A stretch of DNA of 24,445 bases from Phycisphaerales bacterium UBA1845. Lineage in GTDB: Bacteria; Planctomycetota; Phycisphaerae; UBA1845. Below the pieces are notes generated by a model. It searched no databases and was not told the DNA's origin. It worked only from the letters and a program-made list of their open reading frames with translations. Each line of letters starts with the position of its first letter. Within the stretch, counting starts at the first letter, position 1. Below, piece after piece: positions 1-8,004 of the stretch. Position numbers and translations under genes: made by a program. Location of the stretch: contig DDIR01000044.1 of assembly GCA_002338715.1 (NCBI GenBank), positions 1-24,445 of the forward strand, given 5' to 3'.

Positions 1-1
1 A

Positions 2-511
2 GCCATTGGTGAGTCGCGGTTGGCGCTGGCCGACTATCGGCGCGCCGCCGAGGCACAACCCGCCGTTCGCGACTACGCGGATCTTTGGTCATTTTTACTC
101 TGCAAGCTGCAAGGCGACGATGATCGCGCGGCGCAGTTTGTGGGAGATCGCTTTGATCTCGACCTAAGCGCCGACACCTCTGCCGAGTGGGTGCAAAAAC
201 TTTTCGTATTTTTCTCAGGCGAGTTGGATTTCGCAGAGCTTTTGGCGAGTGCGTCGAACGCAAACGAAATCATTGAAGCCAATTATTACGGCGGTGTGAT
301 GGCGTTGATGAAAGGCGACAGGGAGTTGGCTGTCCGTCGCTTCAACAATTGCACATCGCCAAATCCGGATGATGTTGTCGAGGGGGAATTCGCACTTGCA
401 CGACTTCGGGCCATGGACTCGCCTATGACGCCCGATGTTGATCCCACTGGTGAAACCAAATCCGCACCGGACCATGAATCATCGCCGGTTGGCGGAATCT
501 CTCAGCCCTAG
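2..511 (+). CDS. TPR protein, NlpI-like C-terminal part (5' end outside window)
   Basis: The reading frame is open from the first bases of the window and stops at TAG 509-511, so this is the C-terminal ~169 residues of a longer protein; the TTG at 20 is not needed as a start. The visible part is helical and Ala/Leu-rich. A first TPR-like helix pair (A-D-Y-R-R-A-A around residues 9-15 of the fragment) is followed by a second stretch, E-A-N-Y-Y-G-G-V-M-A-L-M-K-G-D, then A-V-R-R-F and a Glu/Ala/Leu helix. That layout resembles the last TPR of NlpI-type lipoproteins (tyrosine pair, KGD turn, A-x3-F). The last ~35 residues are Pro/Ser/Asp-rich and probably disordered. Such proteins act as scaffolds, often in the envelope; the location cannot be judged without the N-terminus. 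A secreted-protein gene follows after 24 nt on the same strand. The NlpI resemblance is by eye. Confidence 0.75.
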   Translation, partial: AIGESRLALADYRRAAEAQPAVRDYADLWSFLLCKLQGDDDRAAQFVGDRFDLDLSADTSAEWVQKLFVFFSGELDFAELLASASNANEIIEANYYGGVMALMKGDRELAVRRFNNCTSPNPDDVVEGEFALARLRAMDSPMTPDVDPTGETKSAPDHESSPVGGISQP

Positions 512-535
512 CCATTTAATAGAAAGCAGTCGGTC

Positions 536-3409
536 ATGATCACCAAAAACCGGTGTATGTATAGTCTCGTCACGCTCTCGATTTTCGCAATGACGGCTGG
601 AGAAGTTGCGGCACAAACGCGCGGCTTGGATCCGACGCTTTACGACAATGGTCCATTCATCACCGCCAACGATGGATGTTCGGAGAACGGATACGACGGT
701 CGAAGCACTCCGGTCGGCGCCAACACCACGTTGGGTATCGGCATCGATGGTCGATCGACGCGGGTGGCTGACGACTTCGAGGTTCCAGTCGGCCAGGCGT
801 GGGACATCAGCCAGTTGACTTGGCGCATGTATCAGGTCAACGCGCCGATCACCGCACAGATTGAACGCGCTTATGTTCGAATCTGGACGACCAACCCGCT
901 AAGTGGCGGCGAACCAATCCTCGGCGACCTGCTGACGAACCGCCACGACTATACGCACGATGCCGGCGCGCACCGCACCGGACCATCCGACACGACCAGT
1001 TGCGCACGGCGCATCATGGACGTTGATATCGAGATGAACTGGGCACCGGTACTGCCAGCCGGTCACTATTGGGTCGAAGTATCGCTGCATCCTGACGACA
1101 TTCGCACCGTATTCGGTCCGCCGACCGAACCCAGAAACGGTGCGGACAACGGAATCGTCATGGACCTTGCCGGCGAACAACTCCCATCGGTCGATGGCGG
1201 TTCGGGTCTGCCGCTTGATTTTCCGTTTCTATTTCGCGGACAGTTCGTCGCCGATCCCGAGAATGCCTGCGTGTTGCCCGACGATTCCTGCCAAGCCGCA
1301 ACACGCAGTGAATGCGAAAACACACTCAATGGAACGTGGAGTTTCTCGCACTCGTGCGGTGAACTCGGTGCGTGCTGCGATTTTGCTTCCGGCAATTGCG
1401 CCGACCCGGTCGAACCCGAAGCCTGCGTCAGCGAAACGCAGACCTTCTTCCAGGGCGTGGCGTGTTCGGCGCTTCCGATTTGTGGCGCGGTTAATGGCGC
1501 TTGTTGTTTCCCCGATGACACACCGGCTGACTGTCAGTCGTTTACAAGCGGTGTGAACTGCACGGCTGCCGGCGGGTATTGGCACCCGGGTTCGTGCGGT
1601 CTGGTCGAATGCTTTGATTACTGTGAAACGCCCGCGCCTGTTGGCGACGGTATTTCGCCATTCATCACATCGGGTTCGTCGACCGACGGTCCGCAAGCCA
1701 ACGCTGATTGCAGCCTTGATCCGCTCGTCGGAACTGCCGACATCTGGTTCCGGTATGTGGCGACGGTTTCGAACCCGGGTAGCGCGGTTTCCTTCTCGAT
1801 CTGCAACAACGACGGTTTCGACGCGACGCTTCAGGTCTACCAAACCGACGAGTCGACGATTTGTGATGACCTCAAGAACACGTCGCTGGCTGAGTATTGC
1901 GACAATGACGGGTGCGGTGTGGCACAAGGTCCGGCGCTGGTCAACGTCAGCGCTTCGCCTGGCGATCAATTCCTGATTCGCATCGGTGGATACGATGGCG
2001 CGACGGGTGGCGGACAGCTTGAGATTCTGCCCATCGAAGCCGGTAGCGGCGCGTGCTGCACGCTGGACGGGGAGTGCAACGTGGTCACGGAGGGCGCATG
2101 CACGTCGGCTGGCGGTGCGTTCTTTGAAGGTGGGGACTGTTTCAACGAAGAAGCGACCTGCGGTCCGATCGGTGCATGTTGCCTGGGCGTTGACGGGTGT
2201 GTCGAGACGCCGGAGCAAGGATGCGCGTCGCAGGGCGGCATGTACCTGGGTGAAGGCTCCACGTGCATAAGCCCTGCCGACTGCGACGGCGATGGTGAGA
2301 CGGACGTTTGCGCGTTGGCAGGCGGAGCGCCGGACTGCAACGAAAACGATGTGCCCGATAGCTGCGACATCGACCCTGTCGACGGAAGCACAACCGACTG
2401 CGATGGGAACATGATTCCCGACGAGTGCGATGAGCTTCCGATTTGCTGCCCGGGTGATCCGGATCAGAGCAAGACCATCGACGCGGACGACATCCCGTAC
2501 ATTGTTGATGCGCTGCTGGCCTCGGCGTCCGATTGCCAGACGCTGGCCTACTGTCGAACCGATGCCAACGATGATCAGCGCCTCAATGGAAACGACATTG
2601 CCGCATTCGTGAACCTGATGCAGTATGGCCCAGTATGCGATCCGGTCATCCACGTCAGCGCCCGCGTGATCATTCCAGGTGCGCCGGACCGCGCCAACGC
2701 GGTGTTCATCATGGACCCGAGCGGCGAAGTGATTCGTTCCTATCCGCAGATTGCGGGGGCTGCGACCGATTCGTTTGGATACCGCGACGGCGCAAGCGAT
2801 GGCACGTACGTTTACTTCGGATGGGCTGGCGGTATCGCCCGTCACAACGCAGATGGTAGCGGTGGCATGTTGCTGATCTCCGGTCCGACACCGGGAACGG
2901 GCACGACATGGCGGGCACTGGCCTACGACCCGACGGGCGACAATGGCAACGGAAGCCTCTGGTCGCAGAGTTTCAATTCCGGTTTGATCGAATCGGATAT
3001 GTCGGGCAATCTGCTGCATCAGTTCCCCAACAATGGCTCGTCGCTTTATGGATTGACGTATGACGACGCGACCGGAAAGCTGTGGGGCCATGGGCAGGCG
3101 GCTGACGTGTTCTCCGCCGAGATGCAGGAGATCGATCCGGAGACGGGCCTGCTGACGGGCGTCACGCGCACCACGCACTTTAATATACCGGGTGTTGCGC
3201 TGGACGGTTTCGCAGCATACGGCGGGCTGAGCACCAACGACGCCACGGGAACGATCTTCGGCGTCGTCCAGGGTTCACCGCTCGACGGCATCTTCAGCAT
3301 CGATTCAAGCGGCAACCTGACGGACCCCATCGAACCAAACCCGCGCACCGACTTTGAAGCCCAATCCGGCAGCAATGCGGCACTGGGGATTGCCGTCATT
3401 CAGCCGTAG
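536..3409 (+). CDS. large modular secreted protein with Cys-rich GACC modules, dockerin-like segment and C-terminal propeller-like domain
   Basis: 957 residues from ATG 536. The N-terminus has a short basic start, a hydrophobic core (residues ~9-20) and A-A-Q near 27, which reads as a Sec signal peptide. Residues ~30-240 form a beta-rich domain of the kind common in planctomycete exported proteins. Four short Cys-rich modules begin with G-A-C-C at residues ~278, 321, 505 and 546. Between the second and third pair lies a PPC-like beta domain (~355-500, W-F-R-Y motif). Residues ~580-635 hold Asp-rich thrombospondin-3-like calcium loops (D-C-D-G-D-G, D-C-N-E-N-D). Residues ~637-700 hold a dockerin-like pair of DxNxDxxxN-type loops. 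The rest (~705-957) contains repeated G-L-T-Y-D/A-Y-D-P-T strands and looks like a beta-propeller. Function unknown; a surface or extracellular role is inferred. No strong ribosome binding site is visible, which is common in this phylum. Confidence 0.85.
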   Translation: MITKNRCMYSLVTLSIFAMTAGEVAAQTRGLDPTLYDNGPFITANDGCSENGYDGRSTPVGANTTLGIGIDGRSTRVADDFEVPVGQAWDISQLTWRMYQVNAPITAQIERAYVRIWTTNPLSGGEPILGDLLTNRHDYTHDAGAHRTGPSDTTSCARRIMDVDIEMNWAPVLPAGHYWVEVSLHPDDIRTVFGPPTEPRNGADNGIVMDLAGEQLPSVDGGSGLPLDFPFLFRGQFVADPENACVLPDDSCQAATRSECENTLNGTWSFSHSCGELGACCDFASGNCADPVEPEACVSETQTFFQGVACSALPICGAVNGACCFPDDTPADCQSFTSGVNCTAAGGYWHPGSCGLVECFDYCETPAPVGDGISPFITSGSSTDGPQANADCSLDPLVGTADIWFRYVATVSNPGSAVSFSICNNDGFDATLQVYQTDESTICDDLKNTSLAEYCDNDGCGVAQGPALVNVSASPGDQFLIRIGGYDGATGGGQLEILPIEAGSGACCTLDGECNVVTEGACTSAGGAFFEGGDCFNEEATCGPIGACCLGVDGCVETPEQGCASQGGMYLGEGSTCISPADCDGDGETDVCALAGGAPDCNENDVPDSCDIDPVDGSTTDCDGNMIPDECDELPICCPGDPDQSKTIDADDIPYIVDALLASASDCQTLAYCRTDANDDQRLNGNDIAAFVNLMQYGPVCDPVIHVSARVIIPGAPDRANAVFIMDPSGEVIRSYPQIAGAATDSFGYRDGASDGTYVYFGWAGGIARHNADGSGGMLLISGPTPGTGTTWRALAYDPTGDNGNGSLWSQSFNSGLIESDMSGNLLHQFPNNGSSLYGLTYDDATGKLWGHGQAADVFSAEMQEIDPETGLLTGVTRTTHFNIPGVALDGFAAYGGLSTNDATGTIFGVVQGSPLDGIFSIDSSGNLTDPIEPNPRTDFEAQSGSNAALGIAVIQP

Positions 3410-3450
3410 GACGCGAGCTTGAAGCGAATGAAACAGCAGGGGTGGATGCG

Positions 3451-4425
3451 TTAGTCTTCGCGCGTCGGGATTCCGAATGCGCGGCAGGCAAGCTCGAGGC
3501 GTGCCCAGAAATGGAGCGGCATTGGCGAAGCGCCGAGAATTTCAGTTAGCAAGTCGACATCGGAAATGGACATGTAGGAGAAACCCACGTCCAACTCGTT
3601 GAGCGTCAGGAATTCTCCCTCTGTCAGCTGCGTGTGCCACTGAATTTGATTCGGACGAAATATCGCACCAGTTTTCCATTCATTGACTGCGGCAATTGCG
3701 TCGGATTCGCTTAGTTCAAACGTGCTTGTGGTGATCGCATTTCGACCGTCCGCGTTCTCAATCGCACTTGCATGACGGCGACACCTCCGAAGTTGACTGG
3801 CGAACAAATGCAAGGATTGTCCAACGCTGCGACTCAATTCAGTCGACTCAGATGTTCGCGTAATCAGACTCGCGGATCCTGCCTCTAGGTTATAGACGAA
3901 GATTCCGCGAGAGGGGCTGTTCTCTTCGGTAACAAAAACATTGCGCCCGGTAGAGCGGGCCATCAGCGCGATGAATTCCAAAAGCGATGGGAAGTTGGTC
4001 TCGTTGATCTCGGCTGGCACCAGATCCAGTTCGATTTGGTCGTCGGTAAAGAAGTAGCTTTTTAGTTCTGCGCCGCATACGTCGATTGACAAAGACGCAT
4101 GGCTTTCCAGATCGCGCAGGGTTTTCACGGCGACATCGGGTTGATTGACTGGTCGGTCGTTGACGATCAGCTGGGCGGGCCAATTGCTCTGCAAGACGGT
4201 AGTTAAGAAGCTTCGCCAATGGTCTTCTGTTGTTTCAAACGCGTAGAGATCCCGCCAACTCCCGTCCGTTTCAAATGCTTTCTCAATGTCCGCGTACGAG
4301 ATCATCTTGAGTGCTTCTGGAGTAGCGCACGTGATTGCCGGTTCACCCATTCCCAACTCGGCAAATGCAATGTCCGTTGTCGGGTAAGTCTTGCCAATTG
4401 ACAATTTTCCAGTTGAATCACCCAT
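3451..4425 (-). CDS. hypothetical soluble protein, divergent from blaI
   Basis: I do not recognise this protein. It has no signal peptide or membrane segment and is rich in Trp, Glu, Asp and Ser. A likely conserved core begins near an internal Met followed by I-S-Y-A-D-I-E-K-A-F and a D-G-S-W-R-D-L-Y stretch, and the end is I-P-T-R-E-D. Start choice: the longest frame begins at ATG 4467 (338 aa), but its GGAGG abuts the ATG with no spacer. ATG 4425 has AGGA about 8 nt upstream and is preferred here (324 aa). It is convergent with the secreted-protein gene (41 nt apart) and divergent from blaI. Two hand-counted 60-base lines give about 45-50 percent G+C, against about 58 percent in a line of the ExbD/transducer region, so it may have been acquired. 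The general look recalls immunity-type proteins, but I cannot support that. Confidence 0.7.
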   Translation of the reverse strand: MGDSTGKLSIGKTYPTTDIAFAELGMGEPAITCATPEALKMISYADIEKAFETDGSWRDLYAFETTEDHWRSFLTTVLQSNWPAQLIVNDRPVNQPDVAVKTLRDLESHASLSIDVCGAELKSYFFTDDQIELDLVPAEINETNFPSLLEFIALMARSTGRNVFVTEENSPSRGIFVYNLEAGSASLITRTSESTELSRSVGQSLHLFASQLRRCRRHASAIENADGRNAITTSTFELSESDAIAAVNEWKTGAIFRPNQIQWHTQLTEGEFLTLNELDVGFSYMSISDVDLLTEILGASPMPLHFWARLELACRAFGIPTRED

Positions 4426-4476
4426 TCCACAAGTCCTGACACATTCTCTTAAGTTTTTGGTTGTCATCCTCCGACT

Positions 4477-4498
4477 GTTGTAGTAGGATTTCTACGAC
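4477..4498. promoter_or_regulatory. candidate BlaI operator (imperfect inverted repeat)
   Basis: Left arm GTTGTAGTA (4477-4485) and right arm TTCTACGAC (4490-4498) are separated by 4 nt. Seven of nine positions pair. The arms contain the GTA/TAC core typical of BlaI/MecI operators (TACA/TGTA dyads). A further CTGTAG half-site lies at 4501-4506. The site is in the gap between the divergent hypothetical gene and blaI, about 80 nt before the blaI ATG, where an autoregulatory operator would be expected. Binding by this BlaI is inference. Confidence 0.5.
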
Positions 4499-4579
4499 GC
4501 CTGTAGGAGGCTGGGCGCCTGCGGTTGGGCTGGTTTTGATGGCCTTTCCGCGTTGGTTTCCGCTGGAGAAAAATACTGG

Positions 4580-4960
4580 ATGTCTGACAACGAATACGAA
4601 TTGGGTAGTGCAGAGCTGGATGTTTTGCGTGCTCTTTGGGATGGCGGACCCGGTACCGTTCGCGATGTGATGGGGCACCTGCCGGCTCGGCGGCGCAAGG
4701 TTGCATACACAACCGTGCAGACGCTCTTGAACCGTTTGGAGCAAAAGGGCTACGTCAAGTGCGACAAGTCCGACATCGCCCATGTGTTTCGGGCCAAGCT
4801 GACCCGCGAACGGGTGCAACGCGCCCGCCTAAAATCAATGATCGGTCAGCTTTATGATGGGGCCGTCGGGGCGATGGCCCTTCACCTGGTCAAAACGCAA
4901 AAACTAAGTCGCGAAGAGTTGGCCGAACTCCAGAAACTCATCGAAAAGCTGGACGAATAA
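4580..4960 (+). CDS. blaI: BlaI/MecI/CopY-family transcriptional repressor
   Basis: 126 residues, the usual family length. ATG 4580 is chosen because GGAGAA (4565-4570) sits 9 nt upstream; a longer TTG frame from 4553 is less likely. The winged helix-turn-helix covers residues ~8-75: L-x-x-A-E-L-D-V-L-R-A-L-W (8-20), the family's N-terminal helix signature, then R-D-V near 28-30, and the recognition helix Y-T-T-V-Q-T-L-L-N-R-L-E-x-K-G-Y-V (43-59). The remainder is the helical dimerisation region, ending E-L-Q-K-L-I-E-K-L. Family members repress their own operon and are released when a partner M56 protease is activated. Here the M56 gene follows on the same strand, and a candidate operator lies upstream. 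Nothing points to beta-lactam resistance: no beta-lactamase or PBP domain occurs in the window. Confidence 0.93.
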   Translation: MSDNEYELGSAELDVLRALWDGGPGTVRDVMGHLPARRRKVAYTTVQTLLNRLEQKGYVKCDKSDIAHVFRAKLTRERVQRARLKSMIGQLYDGAVGAMALHLVKTQKLSREELAELQKLIEKLDE

Positions 4961-5119
4961 CCGGCAAACAAAGGGCCGCAAGAAGGTAAACCGAATCAAG
5001 TAAAGCCAAGTAGAGCGCGAGCAGAAGAGAACGAAAGGAACTCTCTAAAGCCCTCGGTGCTTGTGTCGCTGCGTGCCATCGTCCCTGTCAGTAAGCGAGT
5101 CCAAATTCGGATCCAAGAC

Positions 5120-7858
5120 ATGCATTGGCCAGAAGTCATCACAAACGGTCTATGGCGCGGGGCCATCGCGGTGATACCGCTCGCTCTTATCACTGCGGCC
5201 ATCTGCCGCCAACTGAAACATCGACCCGGTGCGCGGCATGGTCTTTGGCTGATCACGATGTTGGGTTTGATCGCGATTCCGTTTGTGCCGACAGCGGTCA
5301 AGCCGCCAGTCCAGTTGGTCGATGACGCGCCCGCATCCATGCAAGATCGCCGGCCAACACCGCACGATGTCGACGAGTCGGTTGTCGATGGATCAAGCGA
5401 TCAACGCGACACCCATGCAGCATTTCCCAATCAAGTCGCAAGCGCCGAGCCGCCGTTCGACGGTCTCATCGATCAACGTGACATCAACCTGGAAAGCGGG
5501 CATGGCTCGACGGAAGCAACGGACCCGACCGCGACGGTTGATTCGGAGATATACAACGGTGGCGATTTCGCAATCGGGCGCGTGGATTCACCCGTCACCT
5601 TCGCTGAATCGAATTCAAGCGCGACGACTGCGCCCGTGCAAACCGATGTCGACGTCGAGATGCTTGCGAAGTTTGACGAATCGCCAGGAGCTGATTCATC
5701 GCAGGGGGCGCCGACGCCGTCAGAATCGTTGATCCAGCAATACATTCCGACCGTCGTCGGAACGTGGCGCAGGTGGGTCGGGCAGTTGGCCGCCACCCGC
5801 GATGCCCTTGGCGGAATATCGCCGATCCCCGGATCGCTTTGGGTGTTCGGCTCATTGCTTTACGCCATGCTCTATTGGATCAATGCCGTGCGCTGGAAGC
5901 GGCGGATTCAACGTGCCGACAACGCCCCTTACGACACGCGGCAACTCGTTCATCGCGTCGCCCGTTCCCTCGGTTTGAAACGCGTACCGCAATGCGTGAT
6001 CGTCAAGCGACGCATCTCGCCAATGATTTGGTGCGGTTGGCCGCAGCGACTTGTGTTGCCGGCAGAGCTTTGGGACGAACTCGATGGCGATGGACGGTTG
6101 GCCGTCGTGACGCACGAACTCGCCCATATGCGCCGCCGCGATCATTGGGTGCGGTGGGTCGATGTAGCCGTCGGCTGCCTGTACTGGTGGCATCCGGTGG
6201 TCTGGTGGGTGCGTTCACGCATCAGCGCCGAAGCCGAAGACTGTTGCGACGCGTGGGTGACGTGGCTTAATCCGAAGAATCGCCGGGCCTACGCCGAAGC
6301 GCTGCTCACCGCGCGACAATTCATTTCATCTGACGTTCACACTGCCCCCGCACTTGGTATCGGGGCAGCGACACGAAAATCCAAAAACTTTGCGAGGAGA
6401 CTAACGATGATCATGACGCGTAAAGACATCCCCAAAATGGCCGCGACGGACTGGCTTCTTGCGATCGCTGTTGTCGGCGCGGGTTGGCTCGCCATACCGG
6501 CACAATCGGGAGCGGCAGAACCACCCCAAGCCGACAACGCCTATGTGGTCGTGGCGTCGGACGACGGCGTGATTACGGTCGGGAGCACCGACAGCGTTGC
6601 GCCGGTTGTGACGACGGTGGCATCGGCACCCGCAGCACACGGGGTCGCCGCCCATGATCATCACGATGCCCACGAACCTGGCGATCACAATGACGCGATG
6701 GAAAGTCGACTCGATCGGCTCGAAAGGCAGATGTCGCGGCTGATGGAACTGATGGAATCCAATCAAAGCCGATCCGGTCGCGGTAGCGTCTTGTCGCGAC
6801 GCCGGGCGCCGGCTCTTACGACGCCGACTCCGCCGACACCGCCCGCACAACCGTCGCAGTCTTTCTTCGACAGCGCACCGAGTAGCCCGATGGGATTGAA
6901 TTTCAAGCGGTCGTACAAGATGCCAAAGGGGCAACTTGAGGCGATGATCAATTTGATGAGTCGCGACGATGTGCCGGTGCTCATTTCACCGGGTAAAGAT
7001 GCAATCACCGTTCAGGGCACCGCGGCTCAGCATGAGGTATTCAAGCGTTTCGTCGACGCGATCGGCAGCGATGAGACGAAGCGCGTCAAGATTGGCGGCG
7101 GAAAAAAGGATGCATTGGCGGAACTGATGAGTCGCAACGACGTGCCGATTCGCGTCGCCCCGGGAGATGATCACATCGATGTCATCGGTTCGCCCGCAGA
7201 ACAGCAAGCGTTTGCGGATTTCGTCAAGTTGATTCAGGGTGAGTCCGTCGCCGACGCGCCTTCGGCAAGAGGTCGCACGATTTGGCGAAAAGGTAGCGCT
7301 CCACTCGGCAACAATCAGTCGCAATCGCTCAATTTCAAATTCGACAATGCCCAAAAGATGTTGCAAATTGCACGGGAGAAAGCGGCGAAGTCGAATACCG
7401 TTGCGGTTCAAGTCGAGCGCAATGCCCTCCGCGAACAGGTTCGCAGACTCCGCAGTCAGGCGCAGTTATTGAACGTGCAGCGGGATTCAATCGAACAAGC
7501 GGCTGACCAATTACGCGAGCAAGCCGAGAAGCTGCGTGAGCAAAGGGAGCGGTCGCTGGAAGAGTTGGAAGACATGCGCGAGCACGCCGATCGGGCCGAT
7601 CGTGCCGAGATCGATACGGCGCGCGAACTAACTGCACAACTCGCAGCCTCCCAGCAGGTGATCGAATCGCTTCAATCAAAAATTGATCAAGCGGCGGCTT
7701 CCGCTGATGCGCATGCATTGGAATCCGACTTCCTTGAAGCGCAGATCGACGAATTGGAATCACAAGCCGACCAACTCGAAGCTCAAGGGGATGAGTTGGA
7801 AGCCGCTGCATCGATGCATGAAGATGAAATCGACGGGCTGGATGGCGTCGAGTCCTAA
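5120..7858 (+). CDS. BlaR1-like M56 membrane metalloprotease with non-PBP sensor/coiled-coil C-terminus
   Basis: 912 residues from ATG 5120; GTG 5057 would add 21 residues, and neither start has a strong ribosome site. Membrane segments: ~12-29, ~41-58, ~239-255 and ~445-462. A Ser/Thr/Asp-rich loop fills ~60-235. The M56 catalytic zinc motif H-E-L-A-H is at 332-336, followed by an aromatic hydrophobic stretch and the downstream acidic signature E-A-E-D-C-C-D, so the protease looks intact. After the last membrane segment there is no penicillin-binding domain. Instead there is a His/Asp-rich patch near 512-523, a short coiled coil, a Pro-rich spacer, two copies of a ~42-residue repeat (~606-647 and ~663-707, each L-M-S-R-x-D-V-P ... 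V-x-G-x-x-x-E), and a long Arg/Glu/Gln coiled coil (~769 to end). By family analogy, a signal would activate the protease, leading to loss of BlaI. The signal is unknown. Confidence 0.88.
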   Translation: MHWPEVITNGLWRGAIAVIPLALITAAICRQLKHRPGARHGLWLITMLGLIAIPFVPTAVKPPVQLVDDAPASMQDRRPTPHDVDESVVDGSSDQRDTHAAFPNQVASAEPPFDGLIDQRDINLESGHGSTEATDPTATVDSEIYNGGDFAIGRVDSPVTFAESNSSATTAPVQTDVDVEMLAKFDESPGADSSQGAPTPSESLIQQYIPTVVGTWRRWVGQLAATRDALGGISPIPGSLWVFGSLLYAMLYWINAVRWKRRIQRADNAPYDTRQLVHRVARSLGLKRVPQCVIVKRRISPMIWCGWPQRLVLPAELWDELDGDGRLAVVTHELAHMRRRDHWVRWVDVAVGCLYWWHPVVWWVRSRISAEAEDCCDAWVTWLNPKNRRAYAEALLTARQFISSDVHTAPALGIGAATRKSKNFARRLTMIMTRKDIPKMAATDWLLAIAVVGAGWLAIPAQSGAAEPPQADNAYVVVASDDGVITVGSTDSVAPVVTTVASAPAAHGVAAHDHHDAHEPGDHNDAMESRLDRLERQMSRLMELMESNQSRSGRGSVLSRRRAPALTTPTPPTPPAQPSQSFFDSAPSSPMGLNFKRSYKMPKGQLEAMINLMSRDDVPVLISPGKDAITVQGTAAQHEVFKRFVDAIGSDETKRVKIGGGKKDALAELMSRNDVPIRVAPGDDHIDVIGSPAEQQAFADFVKLIQGESVADAPSARGRTIWRKGSAPLGNNQSQSLNFKFDNAQKMLQIAREKAAKSNTVAVQVERNALREQVRRLRSQAQLLNVQRDSIEQAADQLREQAEKLREQRERSLEELEDMREHADRADRAEIDTARELTAQLAASQQVIESLQSKIDQAAASADAHALESDFLEAQIDELESQADQLEAQGDELEAAASMHEDEIDGLDGVES

Positions 7859-8004
7859 GTCCGGTTGCCTTCGTGCGCGGTTGAGCCGCATTCTTCACCG
7901 GCATAATTCGTTCTTGAATTGTCACAGTTCGTGTATGCGCTGATGCCCGGGCGATCGGGCAGCACGGCGGAATCGGTGCGCCATCAATTTGAAAGTTGGA
8001 AATC

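Noticed and set aside
1229..3178. 649-codon open frame antisense to the modular secreted protein
   Set aside because: It is Arg/Val/Ala-heavy with no recognisable motif and fully inside a well-supported gene; it is a by-product of codon bias on the other strand.
4580..7858. Reading the blaI/M56 pair as a beta-lactam resistance switch
   Set aside because: No penicillin-binding sensor domain, beta-lactamase or PBP2a gene is present; the pair is followed by envelope-machine genes instead.
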